A stretch of 40,589 nucleotides of DNA from Arthrobacter sp. zg-Y769 (GCF_020907405.1 NZ_JAJJOE010000018.1:1-40589), one strand, 5' to 3'; positions 1-9,356 are shown, numbered from the stretch's first letter. Numbers and translations: made by a program. The notes: generated by a model from the letters alone, not told the origin.

Positions 1-63
<63 letters not shown>

Positions 64-70
64 AACGAAA

Positions 71-106
71 AACGGAGCCGCCTGGGTTTATCCCGGTGGC
101 TCCGTT
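71..106 (-). terminator. intrinsic terminator of the lipoprotein gene
   Basis: AACGGAGCC (72-79 region) pairs with GGCTCCGTT (98-106) through a GC-rich stem with a short loop. On the minus strand the stem is followed by a T run (TTTTTCGTT), as expected for a Rho-independent terminator. It sits about 60 bases beyond the stop of the minus-strand lipoprotein gene. Confidence 0.75.
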
Positions 107-164
107 ATTTCACTAAGTTCCTAGGTGACCATGCCCGCCACTTACTCGGGCAGTCGGTTGGTCA

Positions 165-782
165 TTACTTGGCGTCGTATTCCCATTCCCACCCCGTGCC
201 GCCACCCTGCGTGTGAACCAATGTACCGGAGACATCCGGAACATCGAGGACCACCTTGCCGGCGACCTTTTCGGCTGCTCCCATCGAGGACGGAATGCGC
301 TCCGCCGATCCCAGGCATGAGAATGACGCCGTCGACATCACGTTGTTGACCGTCGTTCCGTTGGAGGCGATGGCCTTCCACCCACCGAAGTGGACTCCGC
401 CGAGCACCTCGGAGAACTCCGGTTCAGCCACGGTTGCTGCTTCCAGGCTAACCACTACGAAATGCCCGTTCTCGGCAGGCACGGCTTGCGGTGAGGTGCA
501 CCCCGGATCCACCTGAATATCCGTAACCGTGAAGTTCAGGGCCCAGTCTTTGCTGCCTTCTTCGATGAGGACGAGCGCGGGCTCACCAACCTTCTTGATG
601 AGATTTCCCCGCGGACTGCGGGGAGCCGGGGTGGCAGTAGCGGCGGCCGGGCTGCTGCTGCTTGCGGTTGCCGGATCAACAGGCGCCCCGGTGAGCTTGG
701 GTTCATCAGGGGAATTACCGCATCCGCTTGTTGCAATGACTGTAGTGATAACGGCAGCAGTGATCAGTATGTTCTTTTTCAA
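165..782 (-). CDS. secreted lipoprotein, DUF4352-like
   Basis: 205 aa. The N-terminus has two lysines, a hydrophobic stretch and a lipobox ending TSGC (Cys21), so the protein is probably exported and lipid-anchored to the outer membrane face. Residues 23-60 are a Ser/Ala/Pro/Thr-rich flexible linker. The rest looks like a small beta-sandwich (pattern ENGHFVVVSLEA, then a C-terminal GWEWEY) with two cysteines (in PGC and FSC) that could form a disulphide. The layout resembles actinobacterial DUF4352/telokin-like lipoproteins, but no function can be given. The start is TTG at 782: no ATG or GTG lies ahead of the signal peptide, and GAAAG precedes it. It stands alone and is followed by a terminator. 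Confidence 0.8.
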   Translation of the reverse strand: MKKNILITAAVITTVIATSGCGNSPDEPKLTGAPVDPATASSSSPAAATATPAPRSPRGNLIKKVGEPALVLIEEGSKDWALNFTVTDIQVDPGCTSPQAVPAENGHFVVVSLEAATVAEPEFSEVLGGVHFGGWKAIASNGTTVNNVMSTASFSCLGSAERIPSSMGAAEKVAGKVVLDVPDVSGTLVHTQGGGTGWEWEYDAK

Positions 783-818
783 GGTGGTCTTTCGAGATGC
801 GGCTAAATCGGCCGGGGT

Positions 819-841
819 AATTCTGGGGAATCACCAGATTA
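819..841. promoter_or_regulatory. inverted repeat upstream of the lipoprotein gene
   Basis: TCTGG (822-826) and CCAGA (834-838) form perfect 5-base arms around a 7-base spacer, with imperfect AT flanks. The repeat lies 37-59 bases upstream of the TTG start, where an operator would be expected. Nothing else is recognisable in the 163-base gap between this gene and the next. Confidence 0.25.
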
Positions 842-945
842 TCGGTTTTGCGGGGCCCGATGAACGCCGTCCGCGCAGGATCAGAAATACCGGTTGGCCT
901 GGAGGCGTATCCACCACCCAGCAGCACTAGGCAACCAGCCGCGGC

Positions 946-1947
946 CTACCGCGAGGAAAACGCGGCGTCGAACGCGGCGTCGGGGGGATCCATCGCCAGC
1001 GAACGGACGAACCCCAGCGCCTCCGGTGCCCCGACCAGCCGGTCCATTCCGGCGTCCTCCCACTCCACCGAAATGGGGCCGTCATAGCCGATGCTGTTGA
1101 GCATCCGGAAGGCGTCCTCCCAGGGAACGTCGCCGTGCCCGGTGGACACAAAGTCCCAGCCGCGGCGCGGATCGGCCCAGGGCAGGTGCGAGCCCAGCCG
1201 GCCGTTGCGGCCGTTGCTCATCCGCTTCTTCGTGTCCTTGCAGTCCACGTGGTAGATCCGGTCCTGAAAATCCCAGAGGAACGCAACCGGATCCAGATCC
1301 TGCCAGACAAAATGGCTCGGGTCCCAGTTCAGGCCGAAGGCAGGCCGGTTTCCGACGGCTTCCATGGCCCGGACGGTGGTCCAGTAGTCGTACGCAATCT
1401 CGCTGGGATGGACCTCGTGGGCGAACCGCACGCCGACCTCATCGAAGACGTCCAGGATGGGATTCCACCGGTCGGCAAAGTCCTGGTAGCCGGCGTCGAT
1501 GGCCTCCGCGGAGACCGGCGGGAACATGGCCACGTATTTCCAGATGGACGAGCCGGTAAAGCCGATCACGGTATTCACCCCGAGGGCTGCCGCGAGCCGG
1601 GCGGTGTGCTTCATTTCCTCTGCGGCGCGGCGCCGGACCCCCTCCGGATCGCCGTCGCCCCAGACCTGGTCGGAAACCATGTCGCGGTGCCGCTGGTCTA
1701 TCGGGTCGTCGCAGACCGCCTGCCCCTTGAGATGGTTGGAAATGGCGAACACCTTCAGGCGGTACTTCTCCAGGATGTCGCGGCGGCTCTGCACGTACTC
1801 CTCGTCATCCCACCGCCAGGGATCCAGATGGTCGCCCCAGCAGGCGATTTCCAGCCCGTCATACCCCCAGCCGGAGGCAAGCCGGGCCACTTCTTCGAGG
1901 GGCAGATCCGCCCACTGGCCGGTAAACAACGTGACTGGTCGGGACAT
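946..1947 (-). CDS. sugar phosphate isomerase/epimerase family protein (TIM barrel)
   Basis: 333 aa, full length for the AP-endonuclease-2/xylose-isomerase-like TIM-barrel family, cytoplasmic and metal dependent. Candidate metal ligands stand where expected: Glu178 (FAHEVHP), Asp209 and His212 (NWDPSH), His233 (YHVDCKD) and Glu295 (ISVEWED). AAAGGAG lies 6 bases before the ATG. It is the last gene of a minus-strand set (sugar-binding protein, dehydrogenase, this gene), with 31 bases to the gene before it. A dehydrogenase plus an isomerase of these two families usually works on inositols, keto-sugars or modified glycosides taken up by the linked transporter. The true substrate cannot be read from sequence. 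Confidence 0.88.
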   Translation of the reverse strand: MSRPVTLFTGQWADLPLEEVARLASGWGYDGLEIACWGDHLDPWRWDDEEYVQSRRDILEKYRLKVFAISNHLKGQAVCDDPIDQRHRDMVSDQVWGDGDPEGVRRRAAEEMKHTARLAAALGVNTVIGFTGSSIWKYVAMFPPVSAEAIDAGYQDFADRWNPILDVFDEVGVRFAHEVHPSEIAYDYWTTVRAMEAVGNRPAFGLNWDPSHFVWQDLDPVAFLWDFQDRIYHVDCKDTKKRMSNGRNGRLGSHLPWADPRRGWDFVSTGHGDVPWEDAFRMLNSIGYDGPISVEWEDAGMDRLVGAPEALGFVRSLAMDPPDAAFDAAFSSR

Positions 1948-1978
1948 GGCAGGCTCCTTTGCCTAGGTGTTGCGGGGG

Positions 1979-3172
1979 TCAGCGCACGGGCAACCATACG
2001 CTGGACTTGGCGGCGCTGCGGGACACGGCAGCGAGTACTTCCTGGACCTGCAGGCCGTCAGCGAACGACGGTGCGGGGGCGGTTCCGGCGGCGATGGCCT
2101 CCACGAAGTCCTTCGCCTGGTGCACGAAGCCGTGTTCATAGCCGAGCGAATGGCCGGCCGGCCACCACGCGGACAGATAGGGATGCTCCGGTTCGGTCAC
2201 CATGATGCGGGTGAAGCCCTGCCGGTCCGGCGGAAGCGTGTAATCCATAAAGCCCAGGAAATTCAGGTCCTCCAGGTCGAAGCTGATGGCCCCGAGGCTG
2301 CCGGAGATTTCCAGCCGAAACGCATTCTTGCGGCCGGTGGCCATCCGGCTGGCTTCGAAGGAGCCGAGCACGCCGTCCTCGAAGCGGCCCAGGAACAGCG
2401 CGACGTCGTCGACGGTCACCGGACCGCGGGTGCCGGACGCTCCCGTGCCCGATCCGCCGCCGCCGCCCAGACCCGTGCTCCGCCGGTCCGCTTCGGGTAC
2501 CGGCCGGGTCGGGACCAAGGTGGCCAGGGTGCCGCTGACCTCGGCCAGCTGCACCCCGGTAATGTACTGGGCCAGGTCGATGGCGTGTGCGCCCAGGTCG
2601 CCGAGGGCACCGGACCCGGCTTCGTCCTGCTGAAGCCGCCAGGTCAGCGGGGAGTCCTTGTCCACCAGCCAGTCCTGCAGGTACACGGCCCGCACCTGCC
2701 GCACTTCGCCGATCGCCCCGGCGGCCACGAGGTTCCGGGCATGCGTGGTGGCGGGAAGCCGCCGGTAGGTGAAGCCCACCATCGCCTGGACGCCCCGGGC
2801 CGCGGCGCGGGCGGCGGCGTCGGCCATCGCCTGCGCCTCCTCCACCGTGTTGGCGAGGGGCTTTTCGCAGAGCACGTGCTTGCCGGCGTCGAGCGCTGCA
2901 ATGGCAATCTCGGCATGGGAGGCGCCGGGCGTCACGATGTCCACGACGTCGATGTCCTCCCGGGCGACCGCCTCCCGCCAGTCGGTGGCGGACCCGGCCC
3001 AGCCCCATTTCCGGGCGGCGGCGGCGGCCCGCTCCGCATCCCGGCCCACCAGCAGGTCCATCCGCGGCTGCAGGGGCAGATCGAAGAACCGGGGAGCCAC
3101 CCGCCAGGCCTGCGAGTGGGCCGCCCCCATAAAGCCGTGGCCCACCAGTGCCACCCTCAGCGGCTTATCCAT
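1979..3172 (-). CDS. Gfo/Idh/MocA family NAD(P)-dependent oxidoreductase
   Basis: 397 aa. The N-terminal Rossmann fold carries GHGFMG (11-16) and the family signature EKP (103-105). The C-terminal alpha/beta domain contains GDLGAHAIDL (191-200), which supplies the usual Asp/His catalytic residues. The enzyme should oxidise or reduce a sugar or polyol carbonyl in the cytoplasm. AAGGAG stands 5 bases before the ATG. It lies between the sugar-binding lipoprotein gene (81 bases upstream) and the TIM-barrel isomerase gene (31 bases downstream), so it probably acts on the sugar the ABC importer brings in. A glycine-rich insertion near residues 235-250 is unusual but looks like a loop. Confidence 0.9.
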   Translation of the reverse strand: MDKPLRVALVGHGFMGAAHSQAWRVAPRFFDLPLQPRMDLLVGRDAERAAAAARKWGWAGSATDWREAVAREDIDVVDIVTPGASHAEIAIAALDAGKHVLCEKPLANTVEEAQAMADAAARAAARGVQAMVGFTYRRLPATTHARNLVAAGAIGEVRQVRAVYLQDWLVDKDSPLTWRLQQDEAGSGALGDLGAHAIDLAQYITGVQLAEVSGTLATLVPTRPVPEADRRSTGLGGGGGSGTGASGTRGPVTVDDVALFLGRFEDGVLGSFEASRMATGRKNAFRLEISGSLGAISFDLEDLNFLGFMDYTLPPDRQGFTRIMVTEPEHPYLSAWWPAGHSLGYEHGFVHQAKDFVEAIAAGTAPAPSFADGLQVQEVLAAVSRSAAKSSVWLPVR

Positions 3173-3253
3173 GTTTTCTCCTTAGTGCTGTGCTGCTGTT
3201 TCAGGCAGCCGTGCTGCGGGAAGACCGGCCGCTCTGGCTGGAAGATCCGCCCG

Positions 3254-4294
3254 TCAGGATTCGAAGGCGGTGGGCAGGTATTCCCCGACGTTCTCGCTGG
3301 TGACCACCGGGGCGTTGAGCACCACGCGGTTGGGCACCTCAATTTCGACCAGGTCGCTCATCGCCTTGTCCTGAGCCAGCAGCCGGGCCAGCCGGATTCC
3401 GTCCGCGGCCTGGGTGTGCGGGTAAATGATGGTGGCCTGCAGGACGCTGTCCCCGGACTCGATTTCCCGCATGGCGTTCGCCGAGCCGGCACCGCCCACC
3501 ATAATGAACTCGTCCCGGCCGGCGGCGTCGATGGCGGCCAGCACGCCGATGCCCTGATCATCGTCGTGGTTCCAGAGCGCATCGATTTCCGGTGCCGCGG
3601 AGAGCAGCTGCCCGGCAGCCGCTTCGCCGCCCTGGACGGTGAAGTCCGCCGCCACCCGGTTGGTGACCTCGAGCCCGCACGCCTCCAGGGCGTCCTTGAA
3701 GCCTTCGCTGCGGTCCTGGGTGAGCGGCAGGGCGTCGACGCCGGCGATCTCGGCCACGACGGCGTCGGGCTGGTCGCCCACCTGCTCGCAGATGTAGGTG
3801 CCGGCGCTGACGCCCATGCCGTAGTTGTCCCCGAGCACAGTGGCGCGGGCAGCGAACGGGCTGGAGAACTCCCGGTCCACGTTGATCACGGGGACGCCGG
3901 CTTCCATGGCGCGGATGGCGACGTCGGTGAGTGCGGCGCCGTCGGTGGGCAGCAGCACAATGGCATCCACCTGGTCGTTGATGAACTGCTCCACCTGGCT
4001 GATCTGCAGGTTCGCGTCATTGGTACCCTCGGCCACCCGCAGGTCGATGTCCGGGTATTTCTCGGCCTCGGCGAGGGCGGCGTCGTTGATGGCCTTCAGC
4101 CAGCCGTGGTCCGCGGCGGGGCCGGAGAAGCCGATGACCACGGTCTCACCCTCGGACTGGTTGCCCTCAACGGAGTTGTTGGTTGGTTCGGCATTGGTGT
4201 CCTCGCCTGCGGTGCAGCCGGTGAGGGCAAGCCCGCCGACGGCGAACAACGCCCCGGCGGTGATGATCTTCCCGCGCATGCGTAGTGCGTGCAT
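3254..4294 (-). CDS. sugar ABC transporter substrate-binding lipoprotein (RbsB-like)
   Basis: 346 aa. A longer frame to 4342 exists, but GAGGAG six bases before the ATG at 4294, immediately followed by a signal peptide and lipobox LTGC (Cys27), fixes this start. After an acidic linker the sequence is a type-1 periplasmic-binding fold of the ribose/galactose group (VVIGFSGPAADHGWL, DAIVLLPTD, VPVINVDREF). It captures a monosaccharide or polyol outside the cell and passes it to the permease. The ATPase and permease are encoded divergently, 160 bases away, an unusual split of one importer over two facing transcripts that would share one control region. Confidence 0.92.
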   Translation of the reverse strand: MHALRMRGKIITAGALFAVGGLALTGCTAGEDTNAEPTNNSVEGNQSEGETVVIGFSGPAADHGWLKAINDAALAEAEKYPDIDLRVAEGTNDANLQISQVEQFINDQVDAIVLLPTDGAALTDVAIRAMEAGVPVINVDREFSSPFAARATVLGDNYGMGVSAGTYICEQVGDQPDAVVAEIAGVDALPLTQDRSEGFKDALEACGLEVTNRVAADFTVQGGEAAAGQLLSAAPEIDALWNHDDDQGIGVLAAIDAAGRDEFIMVGGAGSANAMREIESGDSVLQATIIYPHTQAADGIRLARLLAQDKAMSDLVEIEVPNRVVLNAPVVTSENVGEYLPTAFES

Positions 4295-4368
4295 GGTTCT
4301 CTCCTCTGTAAGTGGCGGCGCTGAGGCCATCCCGCACCCCATCGGAATTCAGCGCTCTGCACGTCGTC

Positions 4369-4382
4369 GTGACATGCGTCAC
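4369..4382. promoter_or_regulatory. inverted repeat in the divergent sugar-transporter promoter region
   Basis: GTGAC-ATGC-GTCAC, perfect 5-base arms, lies in the 159-base gap between the binding-protein gene (minus) and the ATPase gene (plus). A second short repeat, GGCG-ATAAAG-CGCC, follows near 4397-4410. Either could be the operator of the ROK repressor encoded downstream, giving control of both transcripts from one region. The assignment is by position only. Confidence 0.35.
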
Positions 4383-4453
4383 AGTAACAGAAGTCCGGCG
4401 ATAAAGCGCCAACATACTACTGGTGATCGACATAAGTGTGTAAGCTCCGTGCC

Positions 4454-5986
4454 ATGACCGCATCGGGAGCCACCGCCGCCCCTCCGCCGCCGCTGCTGGA
4501 GGTCCGGAATCTGAGCAAGAGTTTCGCCGGTGTCCGCGCCCTGCGCGGCGTCGACCTGGAAGTCCTTCCCGGCGAAGTGCACTGCGTCCTGGGCCAGAAC
4601 GGCGCGGGCAAGTCCACCCTGATCAAGGCACTCTCCGGGGTGTACGCACCCGACGGCGGGGAGATCCGCTGGAACGGGGAGCCGGTGCAGCTGGCCCGGC
4701 CGGCCGACGCCCTGGGCCTGGGGATTGCCACCATGTACCAGGAACTGGATGTGGTGGACGGGCTGAGCGTCGCCGAGAACATCTTCCTGGGCCATGAGGA
4801 CGCCCGCGGGGGAGTGCTCCGGGTCCGGGACGCGCGCCGTCGGGCCCGGGCGCTGCTGGGCCGGCTGGGCCACGAGGACCTGTCCGCCGCCGCGGAAGTG
4901 GGCAGCCTGTCCGCCGCCGGCAAGCAGATTGTCAGCATGGCCCGCGCCCTGTCCCGCAATGCCCGGCTGCTCATTATGGACGAACCCAGTGCCATCCTCG
5001 ACTCCGGCGAGGTCGCCAACCTGTTCCGGGTGATCCGGGAGCTGACCGGCCAGGGCATCGCGATTGTCTACATCTCCCACCGGCTGGAGGAGATCCGGCA
5101 GATCGGCAACCGGATCACCGTGCTCAAGGACGGCCACAGCACGGCGTCCTCGCTGCCGGTCGCGGAGACTCCCCGCGCGGAGCTGGTCCGGCTGATGACC
5201 GGCCGGGAGGTGGCGAACGTGTTCCCGCCGCGGAAGCCGCCGTCGTCGGACGCCCCGGTGGCGCTGCAGGTAGAGGAACTCGCGCTCGCCGGCACGTTCC
5301 GGGACGTCAGCTTCGAGGTCCGGGCCGGGGAAATCTTCGGCCTGGCCGGCCTGGTGGGCTCCGGCCGCTCGGAAATCCTGGAGACCATTTACGGTGCCCG
5401 CCGGGCGACGTCGGGCACCGTCACTGTGGAGGGCAGGACGCTGCGGCCCGGCTCGGTGCGGGCGGCGGTCAACGCCGGGCTCGGCCTGTCCCCGGAGGAG
5501 CGCAAGAGCCAGGGGCTGCTGCTGGAGGAACCCATCTACCGCAACATCACCCTGTCCACCTTCACGCGGTTCGCCCGGCACGGATGGCTGAACGAACGCG
5601 CCGAGAAGGCCGCCGCCCGCAAGCAGGCCGAAGCGCTGCAGCTGAATCCGCCCGATCCGGACCGGCAGGCCCGCACCCTCTCCGGCGGCAACCAGCAGAA
5701 GGTGCTGCTGGCCCGCTGGCTGATCCACGGCACCCGGGTGCTGCTGCTGGACGAGCCGACCCGCGGCGTCGACGTCGGCGCCAAGACCGAGATTTACGCG
5801 CTGATCCGCAGCCTCGCGGCTCAAGGCGTGGCGATTGTGGTGGTGTCCAGCGAGATCGAGGAAGTCCTCGGCCTTGCGGACCGGATCCTGGTGCTCGATG
5901 CCGGGCGCGTCCTGGCTACCGGCAACGCAGACGAGATGGACGAGCACGCCGTGCTTGACCTGGTGCTGAAAGGAAGTGCGCAGTGA
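4454..5986 (+). CDS. sugar ABC transporter ATP-binding protein (RbsA/MglA-like)
   Basis: 510 aa, two fused ATPase domains as in RbsA/MglA/XylG. Domain 1 has Walker A GQNGAGKST (47-55) and Walker B with MDEPSAILD. Domain 2 has a degenerate Walker A (GLVGSGRSE) but intact signature LSGGNQQK and LLLDEPTRGVDVG, the normal asymmetry of this family. In domain 1 the signature is SLSAAGKQ, also typical. It powers sugar import at the inner face of the membrane. I chose the ATG at 4454. An in-frame GTG at 4436 adds six residues, and neither has a good SD, so the start is uncertain. Its stop overlaps the permease start by four bases (GTGA). Confidence 0.92.
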   Translation: MTASGATAAPPPPLLEVRNLSKSFAGVRALRGVDLEVLPGEVHCVLGQNGAGKSTLIKALSGVYAPDGGEIRWNGEPVQLARPADALGLGIATMYQELDVVDGLSVAENIFLGHEDARGGVLRVRDARRRARALLGRLGHEDLSAAAEVGSLSAAGKQIVSMARALSRNARLLIMDEPSAILDSGEVANLFRVIRELTGQGIAIVYISHRLEEIRQIGNRITVLKDGHSTASSLPVAETPRAELVRLMTGREVANVFPPRKPPSSDAPVALQVEELALAGTFRDVSFEVRAGEIFGLAGLVGSGRSEILETIYGARRATSGTVTVEGRTLRPGSVRAAVNAGLGLSPEERKSQGLLLEEPIYRNITLSTFTRFARHGWLNERAEKAAARKQAEALQLNPPDPDRQARTLSGGNQQKVLLARWLIHGTRVLLLDEPTRGVDVGAKTEIYALIRSLAAQGVAIVVVSSEIEEVLGLADRILVLDAGRVLATGNADEMDEHAVLDLVLKGSAQ

Positions 5987-7038
5987 GCGAATCAACGACG
6001 GCGGCGCTGCAGCCGCCTCCCAGTGGAGGGACGGCTGCGGTGCCCCGCGCCAATCCGCTGGGGAAATTCCTGGGTGGCTCCGTTGGGCGAAGCATCGGGT
6101 TGGTGGTGGCGCTGGCGCTGCTGTTTATTGTCGGGGCGGTGACCAGCGGGGAGCGGTTCCTGAACCTGGACAACATGCTGACCATCCTGCGGTACGCCTC
6201 CATTGTCGGGGTGATCAGCATCGGCGCGACGTTTGTGATCACCGCCGGCGGCATTGACCTCTCGGTCGGGTCCGTGATGGGGCTGAGCACGGTGCTGGCC
6301 AGCCTCACCGCAGTGCAGCTGGCCGCCACGAACAGCAGCTGGCTGCTGATGGTGGTGGTGGCGCTGGCGGTCGCGGTGGGGGCGGGACTGATCAACGGAA
6401 TGATCATCGCGTACGGGAACGTGGTGGCGTTTATTGCCACCCTCGCCATGCTGGTGGGTGCGCGCGGCGTCGCGGAGCTGATCTCGGGCCGCAGCACGCA
6501 GATTGTCACCAACCGGGATTTCCTCTCCGTGATGCGCTCGAATTTCCTGGGCGTGCCGCTGCTGATCTGGATCTTCCTCCTGGTGGCCGCCGCGGGCTGG
6601 TTCCTGCTCAACCGCACCACCTTCGGCCGCCGGACCGTGGCGATTGGCGGGAACCTGGAGGCCGCGCGGCTGGCGGGCATCAAGGTGAAGCGGCACATCG
6701 TCTGGCTGTATGTGCTCTCCGGAGTCACCGCCGGCATCGCCGGGATCATGATGATGGGCCGCACCACCGCCGGTACCTCAACGCACGGGCTGCTGTACGA
6801 GCTGGACGTGATTGCCGCCGTCGTCGTCGGTGGAACGCTGCTGATCGGCGGGCGCGGCACCATTGTCGGCACCGTGCTGGGCGTGCTGCTGTTCAGCACG
6901 CTCACCAACGTTTTCACGCAGAACAACCTGGACACCTCGGTGCAGGCCGTGGCCCGTGGCGCGATCATCGTGGTGGCCGTGCTGCTGCAGCAGCGGTTCG
7001 CCGTGCGGGGGACCGGGCGAAGGAAGGGGGCGTTATGA
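5983..7038 (+). CDS. sugar ABC transporter permease (RbsC-like)
   Basis: 351 aa, about ten hydrophobic segments, with the branched-chain/ribose-type permease signature GGIDLSVGSVMG and the conserved EAARLAGIKV loop that contacts the ATPase. It forms the membrane channel with the preceding ATPase. The GTG start overlaps the ATPase stop and has AAAGGAAG six bases upstream, so translation is coupled. The N-terminal 35 residues are a Pro/Gly/Ala-rich tail before the first membrane helix. No kinase or aldolase follows, so catabolism of the imported sugar depends on the divergent dehydrogenase and isomerase, or on genes elsewhere. Confidence 0.92.
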   Translation: MSESTTAALQPPPSGGTAAVPRANPLGKFLGGSVGRSIGLVVALALLFIVGAVTSGERFLNLDNMLTILRYASIVGVISIGATFVITAGGIDLSVGSVMGLSTVLASLTAVQLAATNSSWLLMVVVALAVAVGAGLINGMIIAYGNVVAFIATLAMLVGARGVAELISGRSTQIVTNRDFLSVMRSNFLGVPLLIWIFLLVAAAGWFLLNRTTFGRRTVAIGGNLEAARLAGIKVKRHIVWLYVLSGVTAGIAGIMMMGRTTAGTSTHGLLYELDVIAAVVVGGTLLIGGRGTIVGTVLGVLLFSTLTNVFTQNNLDTSVQAVARGAIIVVAVLLQQRFAVRGTGRRKGAL

Positions 7039-7105
7039 GGTTCTTCGCCTGCGTCTCTTCCCGGGGCCGACGCCGTAGCGTCGATCACTATGCTTCAATT
7101 GCCCA

Positions 7106-8299
7106 GTGGTCGATATAAGGAATAACCCCACCGCTCCCGGGGCCAGCGAACTTTTCCAGCTCCTGCGGGACGGACAGCCCCGCACCCGCAGCGAGCTGGC
7201 CGATCTGGTGGGGGTGGCCCGCTCCACGATTGCGCTGCGGCTCGAGCTGCTGATGGACCTCGGGCTGGTGGCACCCATCGAAGATGCGGTCTCCACCGGC
7301 GGGCGGCCGTCCTCCCGGTTCGCGCTGCAGACCGGTGCGCGCGTGGTGCTGGGGGTCGACGTCGGCGCCAGCCACCTGCGCGTGGGCCTCACCGACCTGG
7401 CCGGCACCGCCCTGGCCGATGCCACCCGAGACCTGCTGGTCAGCGAAGGGCCGTTTGCCGTGCTGGACACCGTGGTCGAGCTCGGCTCGCTCCTGCTGGA
7501 AGAGACCGGCAGGTCCGCCGCCGAGCTGCTCGCTGTCGGCGTCGGTCTGCCCGGGCCCGTGGAGCACCGCTCCGGCCGGCCGATCAATCCGCCCATCATG
7601 CCCGGGTGGCACGGCTTCGATGTGCCCGGCTACCTGCAGGAATCTTTCCACGTGCCGGTGCTGGTGGATAACGACGTCAATGTGATGTCCATGGGGGAGC
7701 GCGAAGCCGCGTGGCCCGACGTCGAGAACCTGGTGTTCGTGAAGGTTGCCACCGGCATCGGCGCCGGGATCATCTGCAACGGCAGCCTGCTGCGCGGTGC
7801 CGACGGGGTGGCCGGGGACATCGGGCACATCCGCGTCCCGTCCGGCGAGGACCTGCTCTGCCGGTGCGGGAACCGCGGCTGCCTGGAGGCGCTGGCTTCC
7901 GGGCCGGCGGTGGCCGCCCGGCTGCGGGACGCGGGGCTGGAAGCGGAGGACGGGCGCGACGTCGTCGCCCTGGTCCACTCCGGCAACCACGAGGCCGTGC
8001 ATGCAGTGCGGCAGGCCGGCCGCGAGGTGGGCGAGGTGCTCTCCGCCTGCCTGAGCATGCTCAACCCCGAGGTCATTGTGTTCGGCGGCTCGATGGCGCT
8101 GACCGGCGAGCACTTCATTGCCGGGGTGCGCGAAGTGGTCTACTCCCGGACCATGCCGCTGGCCACCCAGCACCTGCGGATTGTGCAGTCCGCGTCCGGG
8201 CTCGACGCCGGGATGCTCGGCGCGTCCCAGCTGGCCATCCAGCATGCGCTGTCCGCGGAGAGTGTGGAGCGGATGCTCGCGGGGCGGGTGGGGGTCTAA
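7106..8299 (+). CDS. ROK family transcriptional repressor
   Basis: 397 aa. A winged helix-turn-helix (about 15-60; RSELADLVGVARSTIAL) precedes a ROK sugar-kinase-like domain with GVDVGASHLRVGL, TGIGAGI and the zinc motif CRCGNRGCLEA. The combination identifies a sugar-responsive DNA-binding regulator, not a kinase. It lies 67 bases after the permease gene and most probably controls this sugar locus. The GTG start has no SD, but no other start lies before the HTH. The bases TCGATATAAG at its start resemble TCGACATAAG at 4427-4436 before the ATPase gene, a possible shared element. The stop overlaps the stop of the convergent LysR gene by a few bases. Confidence 0.9.
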   Translation: MVDIRNNPTAPGASELFQLLRDGQPRTRSELADLVGVARSTIALRLELLMDLGLVAPIEDAVSTGGRPSSRFALQTGARVVLGVDVGASHLRVGLTDLAGTALADATRDLLVSEGPFAVLDTVVELGSLLLEETGRSAAELLAVGVGLPGPVEHRSGRPINPPIMPGWHGFDVPGYLQESFHVPVLVDNDVNVMSMGEREAAWPDVENLVFVKVATGIGAGIICNGSLLRGADGVAGDIGHIRVPSGEDLLCRCGNRGCLEALASGPAVAARLRDAGLEAEDGRDVVALVHSGNHEAVHAVRQAGREVGEVLSACLSMLNPEVIVFGGSMALTGEHFIAGVREVVYSRTMPLATQHLRIVQSASGLDAGMLGASQLAIQHALSAESVERMLAGRVGV

Positions 8300-9207
8300 G
8301 GTTCCGGCCCGTCCAGGACCCGCACCGGCGTCGACCGGAACAGGTCGGCGACTTTCCGGACCTCCGGTGACGCCGCAGCGTTCCACGCCGCCCACGTCTC
8401 GACCTGCAGCGAGTGCCCGCCCGCATCCCGTGCAGCCAGCGGCACCCACTTCCACCCGGGAAAGTTGAGCCCCGCGGAGGCCTCGGTGGTGAGCGCCGCA
8501 TCGGCGTCGGCCAGGTCGGCAATCAGCAGGCTGTGGTGGCTGAACCGCCGGAACACCCAGTGCGTACGCACGCCCTCGGCCTCGGCGGCGCTGCGCAGCT
8601 TGACCTCCTGGATGCGGATTTCTCCGGCAGCGTGTGCCATCACGGTGAGGCCGTCCAGGTCAAAGAGGCCCAGGACCTTCCGGGTGCTGAGCGGCGACGT
8701 CGGCCGGACGGCTGCCCCGAGCGGCTGGGTGAGCAGGTGCTGCCGGTTGATGCCCTCCGGGGGTTCCGTATGCAGGAGGGCCAGGTCGATCTGGCCGGCC
8801 CGCAGCAAACGGCTTTGTTCATCACTGCTGGCCTCGTAGAGCGAAAAGCGCACCGTCAGGCCGGCGGATTCCACGTTCTGCACAGCCGAGCGGAACCAGT
8901 CATGCGGCAATCCCGGAGGGGCACCGAGCCGGATCAGTGAGCGGCCGCCCGCCGCCAGCCGGACCAGCTCCGGGGTGCGGTCCACCTGGGCGAGGATGGT
9001 GTCCGCGTGGGTTTTGATGACGTGCCCCAGGGCCGTCAGCGTCACGCCGCGCGGGTTCCGCTGCAGCAGGGCACCCCCGAGTTCCTTCTCCAGTTCGGCG
9101 AGTTGCCGGCTCAGCGCCGGCTGCGTCATATGCAGTTCGACGGCGGCCCCGCTGATGCTGCCGGTCTCCGCCGTGCGGACAAAGTATTTCAACTGCCGGA
9201 TTTCCAT
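8296..9207 (-). CDS. LysR family transcriptional regulator
   Basis: 303 aa. An N-terminal winged HTH (1-60; LKYFVRTAETGSISGAA, MTQPALSRQLAELE) and a C-terminal LysR substrate-binding fold. A 20-residue longer frame exists, but the ATG at 9207 has a GGGGGCGGG SD and matches the canonical LysR N-terminus. It is divergent from the FAD oxidoreductase operon across a 149-base gap, the usual layout for a LysR protein that senses the pathway substrate and controls both itself and the operon. The effector is unknown. Confidence 0.92.
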   Translation of the reverse strand: MEIRQLKYFVRTAETGSISGAAVELHMTQPALSRQLAELEKELGGALLQRNPRGVTLTALGHVIKTHADTILAQVDRTPELVRLAAGGRSLIRLGAPPGLPHDWFRSAVQNVESAGLTVRFSLYEASSDEQSRLLRAGQIDLALLHTEPPEGINRQHLLTQPLGAAVRPTSPLSTRKVLGLFDLDGLTVMAHAAGEIRIQEVKLRSAAEAEGVRTHWVFRRFSHHSLLIADLADADAALTTEASAGLNFPGWKWVPLAARDAGGHSLQVETWAAWNAAASPEVRKVADLFRSTPVRVLDGPEP

Positions 9208-9356
9208 GTTCCCGCCCCCTGCGACCTGAAATACCCGAAAGGCATACCCACAGGCACTTTTAGGCATTTGATTTATACGTACAAGTGGACCATGGTTCTT
9301 ATGTGCTTGGTGTGACTCAGTTCACGCCGTGATTCACCTGCAATCTAAGGATCTTG
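9208..9356. promoter_or_regulatory. LysR/FAD-operon divergent control region
   Basis: This 149-base region is clearly AT-richer than its neighbours. On the minus strand TATAAAT (complement of 9271-9277) is a good -10 for the LysR gene. GTGA-CTCAGT-TCAC at 9312-9325 is a short dyad just upstream of the FAD oxidoreductase start and could be part of the LysR site. Exact sites are guesses. Confidence 0.35.

Noticed and set aside
1967-4285. 772-codon plus-strand frame
   Set aside because: It lies antisense to three well-supported genes (dehydrogenase, binding protein) and its Gly/Val/His/Pro-rich translation is typical of the opposite frame of GC-rich genes.
4379-5995. 538-codon minus-strand frame
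   Set aside because: Antisense to a canonical RbsA-type ATPase; no domain is recognisable.
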